A stretch of 64,000 bases of DNA from Sweltsa coloradensis (lineage: Eukaryota > Arthropoda > Insecta > Plecoptera > Chloroperlidae). Each line of letters opens with the position of its first letter. The stretch's first letter is position 1. Below are positions 58,701-64,000 of the stretch, in pieces. Location: contig JAMZAV010002041.1 of NCBI GenBank assembly GCA_024449915.1, positions 1-64,000 of the forward strand, read 5' to 3'. A program made the position numbers and the translations under genes. Under the pieces are notes generated by a model that was not told the DNA's origin, did no database searches, and saw nothing but the letters and a program-made list of their open reading frames with translations.

Positions 58701-61700
58701 GAATAGTACGGAGACTGGGCCTTTGTTATTGGAGAACCATGAAGCAACATCATCATATCATTACATCATCAGTCATCACAAGGCATTGGTTGGAACCTCA
58801 AGATTGTCCAAGATCTTTGGCTAGAAGCGGGAGCAACCTTTGGCTGGCTAGCTGCCACTCCAGTGGATTGAAACTAAATAACTTGGCTCGATAATTATAC
58901 CAAGCCGGCCTTAGAGGCCTGTGAGTTGTTACAAGCACATGTTGTCTGTTGTGCTATGAGTTACTTCTCTTGGTACGGTAAGGAATCTGTCACACACATA
59001 TCTACACATTCCTTGGGCCTGGACAGATCACTAACTTCCGCCTTGGTACCTACCTAGGTCTTGGCGACAGCTGTTTGCGACTGGGGGCGGGCGGAGGGCT
59101 GGTCGCTATCTTACGACCTTTAGGCTTGGGCGAGCAGACCGAGCAGGACTCGTCCGAGCAGCTGCTCAGAGAGCGAGAGCTCGGAGAGAGGGATGCGACC
59201 TTGGGGGACCGCCGGCTGGGTCCCGCTCGGTTGCTGGGCTGGAAGAACATTCGGGTCGCGTTATAGCAGAGATATCACTCCCTCTTTAGCAGAATAAGAG
59301 GAGAAGAGTGGCAAGTCCAAGTACAGGCAGATGTGGAGGAGAGAGGAGAGGATTGGATTGTAGTTGAAGAGAGAGAAAGATGGAGGAGAACAGGAAAAAG
59401 AGGAGAGAGCTGGTGTTGCGACAAGAGAATGAGCCCTATTTATAACACAAACAAATTATTATTTGAGCTGATGAATAATATTCTATTGACCATAGATTTA
59501 AAATGAAACTATTTGCAAAGAAAAAATATTCGATAGTGTATTCAATATTCGAATTTTTAAGCATGAACTATTCGAACCTAAAAATTACTATTCGCACATC
59601 TCTAATATTAAGTACTACTAATAATGGGCTAGGTCCCGGCATATCCAAAGTAAGCAATCAAGCAGTAAGTATCTTCAGTATCACTTTGGCCTAGGCCTAC
59701 TAAAGTTGGTCAGTGGTTAACAATACCAACTAAACTGCAAGTCTTTAAAATCAAGTTTCGAGGAAAGTATAAATTTTTTGGTTTATTTGAAGATTTATAG
59801 TAGGCCTACTCTCTTTAGCCTTCACTCGAAAAAAAAATAAAAAAATTGACACACTCTAAAAAGAAGCTTGCCATCAGTGAATATTAACACGCCCAAAGGC
59901 GAGTTGGCAACCGTAATTTTGAAACCCTGCCCAGCAAAGTATGAAACGCCCGTCCTGCCATGTACTTACTCTTACCCGCGTGTTATTGGACGGAGGTGTG
60001 TGCGGCCGCCCGGGGGCGTTGCCTTGCTGGCGGAGGTGGCGACCTGCGAGTCCGGTTCACTCGCGACCTACTGCGCGACCTCTTGTGGCCCGTCTCGCGA
60101 CCCCTGGGGTGAGCCACCCCCACCCCCAGGCCCAACCCCCACCGCCGCCACTCCCGCCGTACAACTCCTTGTAGCCGCTGTGACGCCATCTGGGGGGGAA
60201 ATCACAGTCATGTCACGTATTGGTTGGGGCTTAATTTAGTCTAGGGCCCAACAACTCCTTGTAGCCGCTGTGACGCCATCTGGGGACAAATCACAGTCAT
60301 GTCACGTGTTTGGTTGGGCTTAATTTAGTCTAGGCCTAACAACTCCTTGTAGCCGCTGTGACGCCATCTGGGGGCAAATCACAGTCATGTCACGTATTTG
60401 GTTGGCTTAATTTAGTCTGGGCCTAACAACTCCTTTTAGCCGCTGTGACGCCATCTGGGGACAAATCAAGTCATGTCACTATTTGGTTGGGCTTAATTTA
60501 GTCTAGGCCTAACAACTCCTTGTAGCCGCTGTGACGCCATCTGGGACAATCACAGTCATGTCACGTATTTGGTTGGGCTTAATTTAGTCTAGGCCAACAA
60601 CTCCCTTTTAGCCGCTGTGACGCCATCTGGGGACAAATCACAGTCATGTCACGTATTTGGTTGGCTTAATTTAGTCTAGGCCTAACAACTCCTTGTAGCC
60701 GCTGTGACGCCATCGGGGGAAAAATAACAGTCAATCACTTATTTGGTTGGGCTTAATTTAGTCTAGGCCTAACAACTCCTTGTAGCCGCTGTGACGCCAT
60801 CTGGGGACAAATCACAGTCATGTCACGTATTGGTTGGGGTTAATTTAGTCTAGGCCCAACAACTCCTTGTAAACCGCTGTGACGCCATCTGGGGACAAAT
60901 CACAGTCATGTCCCTATTTTGGTTGGGCTTAATTTAGTCTAGGCCTAACAACTCCTGTAGCCACTGTGACGCCATCTGGGGACAAATCACAGTCATGTCA
61001 CGTATTGGTGGGCTTAATTTAGTCTAGGGGTAACAACTCCTTGTAGCCGCTGTGACCCCCATCTGGGGACAAATCACAGTCATGTCACGTATTGGTTGGG
61101 CTTAATTTAGTCTAGGCCTAACAACTCCTTGTAGCCGTGTGACGCCATCTGGGGACAAATCACAGTCATGTCACGTATTTGGTTGGGCTTAATTTAGTCT
61201 GGCCTAACAACTCCTTGTAGCCGCTGTGACGCCATCTGGGGAAATCACAGTCATGTCACGTATTGGGGTTGGGCTTTTAATTTTAGCTAGGCCTAACACT
61301 CCTTGTAGCCGCTGGGACGCCATCTGGGGACAAATCACAGTCATGTCACGTGTTTGGTTGGCCTTATTTAGTCTAGCCTAACAACTCCTTTTAGCCGCTG
61401 TGACGCCATCTGGGACAAATCACAGTCATGTCACGTATTTGGTTGGGCTTAATTTAGTCTAGGCCTAACAACTCCTTGTAGCCGCTGTGACGCCCTCTGG
61501 GACAAATCACAGTCATGTCAGTATTTGGTTGGGCCTAATTTAGTCTAGGCCTAACAACTCCTTGTAGCCGCTGTGACGCCATCCCGGGGACAAATCACAG
61601 TCATGTCACGTATTTGGTTGGGCTTAATTTAGTCTAGGGCTAACAACTCCTTGTAGCCCCTGTGAAGCCATCTGGGACAAAACACAGTCAATGTCACGTA

Positions 61701-63409
61701 TTTGGTTGGGCTTAATTTAGTCTAGGCCCAACAACTCCTTGTAGCCGCTGTGACGCCATCTGGGGACAAATCACAGTCATGTCACGTATTTGGTTGGGCT
61801 TGATTTAGTCTAAGTAGTGTAAGAAATTAAAATTTTGTTAATAGGAATCGAACACAATTTGACTGAAGGAATGGCCGAGTGTGAGCACGTAGGCTGTGAA
61901 TAACATAACAATGAAAAGGACAGTGGAATGATTTCACATTGTGTGAGCAATTGGAGATAAACCCCCTCACGCACAAAGACTTACCATCGTAAAATTCTGT
62001 CTCGTTAAAAATGGCGGAAAATTGTATGCACAAAGATAGTTGCGTTAGCAGACTTGCGTCGGTAAAGTTGTGGCTACTCTGGATGTGAACAAATGTCGAC
62101 CCTCGCTTTTTTTATGTATCAGAAAATGAATATTTCAACGACATAAATTGTAAAGTAAAGCAGGCAAGAAGCGTGAAATATTGAGTAACAAATTGCAAAA
62201 ATGTTTATATAAATTGAGTGTTTTTTGAACCCGCGACCCTTCGCACAGAAATGCCTCTCGTTAATACCTAGAAATGCTCTTTTAGTACTAAAATAATTTA
62301 TTCCTGTCATTTGGGACTGGTTTTTGCTTGCATTTTATTTCCATTGATCTCCAAACATTATCAAAATAGATTATTTCGCCATCTTTGCCAAAATTTGCGT
62401 CCACGTCTTTACCGACGCAAGGCTTTGAGCATGAGGGAGTGAAAGAGGTAATGCAAACTAACGGTCTGAAATAAGTAATTGATTGTGCGTTCATAGTGAA
62501 TTTGGAAATAATAACATAAGTAAATAAAGGAATAAATAACAGTGGGGCCTCAGTAACAAAATATTGCATTTTTGGATGAGCGAAGCGAAGATTCCATTTC
62601 ACTTCACTGGAGAAAAAAATCCGGAATGTTTTTTTTCTTTCTTTCTTTTTTTCTGTATTTTTGTGTGTTTGTCAGCACGATTCCGGCTAAACCGATACTC
62701 CAATTGCGATGAAATTTTCTGGAGACCTTCGAAATCTCTGAACTTAGAACTGCCACGTTTTTTAGCGCAATCGAAAAATTATTTCTCATGAAAATCGCAA
62801 TTTTACGATTTTTTTTGATTTTTTTTTAATTTCTTCGACTTATAACACCGGTACATGCTTTATCCGATTTTAATGAGTTTTTCACATAACCATAATTTTA
62901 TGAATTAAGATATTCGTGTGAAATTTGAGTGCAATCGAAAAATTATTTCTTATGAAAATCGCAATTTTACGATTTTTTTTCTTTTTTAAAATTACGATTA
63001 ATTAAAAAAATTAAAAATTAAAGTTTATTTTTTATTTAGTTTAAATTAATTTTAAAAAAATCTTCAACTTTGCAATGATTTTTTCACAGAACAACAGAAA
63101 ATCCGCATAACACATGGCAGCTCAATACACCAATTACGCTCATCCAACAACGCGGCGGGACTTAAGCGTTTTCCTAGTTAATACCACAGAGGTGTGATCA
63201 AGATTGAATGTTTCAAAAAGTCAACACTCACTTTTTTGGTCACAAATATTGTGAAATCTTTGAGCCTCATCGATAGCAAAATTTTGCATTTATTAGGTCT
63301 ATTGTTCAAACACCTACCTGTTTGGGTCCTTCTCCTCCGCCTCCAAAAGTTTCTTGTTCCAGTAGTTGCTCTGAGTGGCTCCGTCGCGGCTGCGGGCTTT
63401 CTTCATCAC
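43414..63409 (-). CDS. Arginine/serine-rich protein gene, eight exons visible, 5' end outside
   Basis: Exons on the minus strand in order: 63318-63409, 59970-60189, 59054-59238, 57257-57322, 52985-53156, 50578-50855, 49785-49946, 43414-43587. All have GT-AG borders and their phases fit together. The product (about 450 residues seen) has an N-side module NYWNKKLLEAEEKDPNRW then HSGYKELY. A long RS/RP-rich low-complexity middle follows, then a conserved-looking tail: LTLSERFGKMAQWSVDRR, GAGFYPEELHAAP and DDYMKWEEWWYKYQEWLEAE. Such composition is typical of nuclear RNA-processing proteins; I cannot name the family. Single-base frame breaks in GC-rich runs affect the exons at 60.1 and 50.8 kb. 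Introns total about 19 kb and are full of transposons. Confidence 0.75.
43990..44090 (+). mobile_element. Left end of a MITE related to 52169-52335
   Basis: TAGGGTTGCCGTTCGATGTG and ATCGATAATCGG resemble the terminal sequence of the small palindromic element at 52169. No right end found. Confidence 0.35.
44870..45090. repeat. Cluster of short C runs
   Basis: Runs of 8 to 14 C at 44868, 44879, 45006 and 45077 within about 220 bp, in an intron of the SR-type gene. Confidence 0.8.
45930..47640. repeat. Diverged tandem duplication, unit about 0.85 kb
   Basis: Blocks in the left copy recur in order about 853 bp later: GGTTCGAACACAGGTTCTCA (46142) and GGTTCGAACCAAGGTTCTCA (47003); TACTTTGGGCGCGGCAACCG (46729 and 47582). 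Divergence is considerable. The short overlapping open frames on both strands are not conserved between the copies. Confidence 0.7.
47912..49355. mobile_element. Tigger/pogo-like element, 1444 bp
   Basis: CAGTAAGAACTCTCTTATCC at the left and its inverse at the right (ends AGAGTTCTTACTG), with TA duplications at 47910-47911 and 49356-49357. The inner ends (CCGATCTCCGCTTATCCGA) repeat the same motif. No transposase is recognisable. The two frames of 73 and 122 codons show no DDE-type signature. A second inverted pair, CCCATCGGCTT at 48604 and its inverse at 49146 next to TTAA-like bases, suggests a nested element. Confidence 0.8.
49403..49500 (+). mobile_element. Left end of a hAT-like element related to 53586-54156
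   Basis: TAGGGATGACATCGGGTAG and GGAACCGGTTCC match the start of the complete element at 53586. The other end is missing. Confidence 0.4.
49605..49772. repeat. (TTA)n microsatellite
   Basis: About 165 bp of ATT/TTA triplets with a T run near 49740, lying 13 bp outside the donor of the exon ending at 49785. Confidence 0.95.
49785..49946 (-). CDS. SR-type gene, exon coding the FYPEELH segment
   Basis: 162 nt, 54 codons, phase 0 on both sides. Acceptor before GTGGTGATGGACG, donor TACAAG|GTTAGT. Codes VVMDDARYHRDRSLSPMPVN then RRIGAGFYPEELHAAPTG and WDDVRVRYKYYK. Dense charged and aromatic residues suggest a conserved folded or binding segment. Confidence 0.85.
50415..50560. repeat. Purine tract (A3-5 G)n
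   Basis: About 140 bp of nearly pure A and G on the plus strand, a pyrimidine tract in the transcript of the SR-type gene, starting 20 bp past the donor at 50577. Confidence 0.9.
50578..50855 (-). CDS. SR-type gene, RS-rich exon with one frame break
   Basis: Acceptor CTGTTCTAG|GTCTCG, donor CTCAAG|GTGAGA. Begins VSSKKRKSRSKSGRSKRRPP and ends SGSGVPKLTLSERFGKMAQW then VRNMRITKDAESQDLK. The two halves are in different frames, switching in the C-rich run near 50770-50800. The exon is 278 nt. One extra base there would give 279 and restore phase 0 at both borders, so a lost base in the run is the simplest explanation. Confidence 0.8.
50974..51617. mobile_element. Non-autonomous hAT-like element, 644 bp
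   Basis: CAGGGTTGGGTA at the left and TACCCAACCCTG at the right, perfect 12 bp inverse ends, flanked by exact CCTGTAGG duplications (50966-50973, 51618-51625). The subterminal region carries repeated CGACGCGTCGC motifs. No coding frame. Confidence 0.9.
51838..51890 (-). other. tRNA-like fragment
   Basis: Minus strand: CTCTGC TTCCAAT GCAGA forms an anticodon arm (anticodon CCA) followed by GGTCCAGGGTTCGAT as a B-box arm. The 5' half of a tRNA is not recognisable. Probably a SINE remnant. Confidence 0.4.
51900..52168 (+). pseudogene. LINE reverse transcriptase fragment, N-terminal part
   Basis: Codes ITFLKPGKAARDSTSYRPI, LLSVLSKMLKRVVLVHL and SNLLPDEQFGFRAKHSTI, matching the conserved start of Jockey/CR1-type reverse transcriptases (pattern PKPGK...SYRPISLL...EQFGFR..HST). 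Truncated both sides. The right side stops at a MITE that lies at STI.QLR. Confidence 0.8.
52169..52335. mobile_element. Small palindromic MITE, 167 bp
   Basis: Near-perfect inverse arms of about 40 bp: TAGGGTTGCCGTTTGGTAAT then CGATATATCGATCGTTACG, mirrored at the right end. The arms even continue into the flank (CTAAGGAG at left, CTCCTTAG at right), while no direct duplication is present. Confidence 0.75.
52336..52984. other. Intron DNA, no feature recognised
   Basis: AT-rich. No element ends or exons seen between the MITE and the next exon. Confidence 0.4.
52985..53156 (-). CDS. SR-type gene, proline/arginine-rich exon
   Basis: 172 nt. Acceptor GTTGCAG|ATCC, donor GTCAAG|GTAAGT. Codes SRSFSVPRNRPSNNSPQPSR then KRGRERSGPPRDPRGPPPSP and PPRRIKPAKQPRVK. 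The first base completes the Arg codon begun in the previous exon. Low complexity; no fold expected. Confidence 0.85.
53281..53444 (+). mobile_element. Foldback unit around a tRNA-like sequence
   Basis: CAATCCAGAAATTA ... ATCCATCCCAG (53281-53309) is inversely repeated at 53416-53444 with one mismatch. The right arm includes the 3' acceptor bases of the tRNA-like sequence, so the left arm is an inverted copy of the tRNA 3' end plus its flank. Confidence 0.7.
53354..53422 (+). tRNA. tRNA-Ala(GGC)-like sequence, probably not functional
   Basis: Acceptor GTCCCGG pairs with CTGGGAT. D-arm GCTTAGGGGTAAAGC. Anticodon arm CTCGA CTGGCAA TCGGG with anticodon GGC at 53386-53388. Loop TTCGATA with box B intact. 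The T-stem has two mismatches (CCGGG against CCCCA). It sits in an intron, on the strand opposite to the host gene, within an inverted repeat. Could be a SINE head or a decayed tRNA copy. Confidence 0.5.
53586..54156. mobile_element. Non-autonomous hAT-like element, 571 bp
   Basis: TAGGGATGACTTCGGGT at the left, ACCCGAAGTATCCCTA at the right, with exact ATTGCAGG duplications (53578-53585, 54157-54164). Subterminal GGAACCGG/CCGGTTCC motifs are repeated. Its core (about 53703-54072) reappears inverted inside the neighbouring element at 54228. Confidence 0.9.
54228..55082. mobile_element. Non-autonomous hAT-like element, 855 bp
   Basis: CAGGACTGCC at the left, GGCAGCCCTG at the right, with exact GTATAGCC duplications (54220-54227, 55083-55090). 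The ends are rich in ATCCGT/ACGGAT motifs, like the element at 55961. Most of the interior is an inverted copy of the core of 53586-54156. Confidence 0.9.
55391..55439. repeat. Hairpin, about 20 bp arms
   Basis: CGTTCAGTGTTTTTCAGT faces ACTGAAAAACACTGAACG across a short A/T loop. Part of this motif (AACGTTTAGTG) recurs at about 55460. Confidence 0.75.
55953..57176. mobile_element. TA-flanked inverted-repeat element, split by a hAT
   Basis: Outer ends CCGTATTGT..GAATATAGG (the first eight bases at 55953-55960, the rest after 56684) and their inverse at 57140-57176 (CCTATATTCAGCACAATACG), with TA on both sides. The hAT at 55961-56684 inserted eight bases from its left end. Interior about 480 bp, no transposase recognised. 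Confidence 0.75.
55961..56684. mobile_element. Non-autonomous hAT-like element, 724 bp
   Basis: CAGGGTTGCCG at the left, GGCAACCCTG at the right, exact CCGTATTG duplications (55953-55960, 56685-56692). Subterminal ACGGATTTTATCCG-like motifs at the left and AAGGATTT repeats at the right. The duplicated target is itself the start of another inverted-repeat element. Confidence 0.9.
57257..57322 (-). CDS. SR-type gene, 66 nt exon
   Basis: Acceptor TTCCCTCAG|AGAACG, donor AATCAAG|GTAACT. Codes (R)ERKKVPTPPLPPVRRQ then PSPKS. Codons are split after base 2 on both sides, matching its neighbours. Very short, but both borders and the phase fit. Confidence 0.8.
57323..59053. other. Intron with remnants of a GCCGGTCCAG repeat
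   Basis: GGTGCCGGTCCAGA occurs at 57979 and 58013 and resembles 25260-25295, followed by CACGGGCTTCACAAAAATAG-type sequence. T and G runs at 58173-58200 and 58269-58292. No element boundaries were resolved. Confidence 0.4.
59054..59238 (-). CDS. SR-type gene, serine-rich exon
   Basis: 185 nt. Acceptor TTCTTCCAG|CCCAGC, donor CCTAG|GTAGGT. Codes PSNRAGPSRRSPKVASLSPS then SCSDESCSVCSPKPKGRK and SPPPAPSRKQLSPRP. Phase 0 at its start, two bases carried into the next exon. Many SP and RS dipeptides suggest phosphorylation sites. Confidence 0.85.
59970..60189 (-). CDS. SR-type gene, exon whose start is copied in the adjoining array
   Basis: Acceptor CCCCCAG|ATGGCG. Reads (R)WRHSGYKELYGGSGGGG, then in another frame RGRETGHKRSRSRSRVNRTR, then back in the first frame to a donor GTAAGTA (59969). 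A GTAAGA at 59975 is an alternative. Two compensating one-base shifts are needed, the first in a G-rich run. Exon length minus one is divisible by three, so both borders agree with the neighbours. The first ~28 bases and the intron before them form the 87 bp repeat unit. Confidence 0.7.
60160..61815 (-). repeat. 87 bp minisatellite containing a splice acceptor, 19 units
   Basis: ACTCCTTGTAGCCGCTGTG (or close variants) recurs about every 87 bp from 60163 to 61735. On the minus strand each unit reads AATTTAGTC-type spacer, then GTGATTTGTCCCCAG|ATGGCG, then AGCGGCTACAAGGAGTTG. The unit nearest 60160 is the real exon border. Many units carry small indels, some probably sequence errors. All lie inside the intron before the exon at 59970-60189. 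Confidence 0.95.
61816..62571. other. Intron DNA, no feature recognised
   Basis: Unique-looking. Short frames on the minus strand (62033-61827, 62602-62288) lack splice support or recognisable motifs. Confidence 0.35.
62572..63177 (+). mobile_element. HLE-A subfamily 1 copy, 606 bp, best-preserved example
   Basis: TTGGATGAGCGAAGCGAAG start, CGCTCATCCAACAACGCGGC then GGGACTTAAGCGTTTTCCTAG-type end and T. The whole internal order seen in other copies is present: ACTGGAGAAAAAAATCCGG, GATTCCGGCTAAACCGATAC, GAAATCTCTGAACTTAGAAC, ATCGCAATTTTACG twice. Confidence 0.8.
63318..63409 (-). CDS. SR-type gene, first exon visible in this window
   Basis: 92 nt. Acceptor TGTCCGCAG|GTGATG, donor CCAAACAG|GTAGGT. 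Codes VMKKARSRDGATQSNYWNKK then LLEAEEKDPN(R), continuing as W and HSGYKELY after the next acceptor. Because it begins with a good acceptor, earlier exons must lie beyond the right edge. Confidence 0.85.
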
Positions 63410-63673
63410 CTGCGGACAACAAGAACGCAACGTTAAAGCTCGCAGAATACTGGGCCAGGCATGTTGGTTGTAAGGCAACACCTTGTAAATAGTGTGTGGC
63501 ACTACACGCACTTGCAAGGACCTCCCCATCTCACCTATGTAGATTTCCATTCCTGCTACTTTGCACCGGGTCACCGTGATCAAACTTCAAAGGTTAACAA
63601 AGATTTGAAAGCAGTCCGAAGATTAAATTTATCTGTAATGTGACCCACTTGAATCCCCAATAATAAATATTAC

Positions 63674-63760
63674 TAGGCCACTTCGCGAACGCTTTTTTTA
63701 GTTGCATCGATGGATGAGCTTTTTTGTAAGTTTTTAGTTTGCGTAGGACCACTTTACCTT
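63674..63760 (-). mobile_element. HLE-A subfamily 2, 3' end fragment
   Basis: CTAGGCCACTTCGCGAACGC at the 3' end, ATGGATGAGC near it, then the family interior to AGGACCACTTTACCTTT, where family 3 repeat sequence takes over. Confidence 0.55.
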
Positions 63761-64000
63761 TACCCCGTCTGGGCCCGGGGTAGAATTGGCCCAGAGCATG
63801 GCTCTGCTAATCGTAAAAGGCGATTCAAGAGAAAAAGTCAACCTCGCAAACATCAGCTAGTAAGAGCTGAGTAAATTACTCCTCAAAACTAGAATCGAGC
63901 TTTGGCAATCGTCGTCGGGGACACCTCCCCCTTCCCTTGACGACCTCCCCGACGACGATGACAATGACACAACGAACGATGACAAAGACGATGACGACCG
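63761..64000 (+). repeat. Dispersed repeat family 3, cut by the window end
   Basis: GGGGTAGAATTGGCCCAGAG, CTAATCGTAAAAGGCGATTC and the GACGATGAC-rich tail correspond to 9350-9710 in inverse. The end of the element lies outside. Confidence 0.5.

Overview
This is eukaryotic DNA, most likely from an arthropod with a large, repeat-rich genome. The arthropod call rests on one recognisable gene, a gustatory-receptor-like chemoreceptor at about 4.8-5.9 kb on the minus strand. Supporting signs are split genes with GT-AG introns, Jockey/CR1-type LINE reverse-transcriptase pieces, hAT and pogo/Tigger-type DNA elements, tRNA-derived repeats, and the very frequent motif TAGGCCTA. There is no operon, no bacterial gene and no CRISPR array.

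Layout. (1) 0-9.7 kb: a hAT element, copies of a Helitron-like family (called HLE-A here: starts TTGGATGAG, ends CCTAG), and the broken receptor gene. (2) 10.0-12.9 kb: a satellite of about 271 bp units embedded in HLE-A debris. (3) 13.6-21.0 kb: a 7.3 kb inverted repeat with arms of about 1.5 kb. (4) 21-27.8 kb: stacked HLE-A copies, a 68 bp minisatellite, a 5S-like SINE, and a LINE reverse transcriptase split by an HLE-A insertion. (5) 27.8-35.4 kb: a second Helitron-like family (HLE-B: starts TAAACGAGGGAGCGG, ends in a long hairpin then CTAG). Its copies lie head to tail, most carry a tRNA-like Pol III segment, and they flank a 3.2 kb foldback element. (6) 35.4-43 kb: sparse DNA with a SINE, a hAT and a Tigger-like element. 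(7) 43.4 kb to the right end: at least eight exons of one minus-strand gene for an arginine/serine-rich nuclear-type protein. Its introns are full of transposons (five hAT-like units, a Tigger-like unit, LINE and HLE-A copies).

Most striking: the intron 3' end and the first ~28 coding bases of one SR-gene exon have been amplified about 19 times, which lines up some 18 decoy splice acceptors before the true one. Next: the hairpin loop of HLE-B occurs in both orientations among neighbouring copies, as if flipped by recombination between the hairpin arms. HLE-A boundaries are fixed by internal evidence: one copy interrupts a LINE, and another sits in one arm of an inverted repeat whose other arm keeps the empty site.

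Several exons show single-base frame breaks in homopolymers or GC-rich runs, and the 87 bp array has many small indels. Some breaks may therefore be consensus errors rather than biology. Family names and functions come from pattern recognition only; no database search was possible. HLE-A and HLE-B are labels made up for this report.
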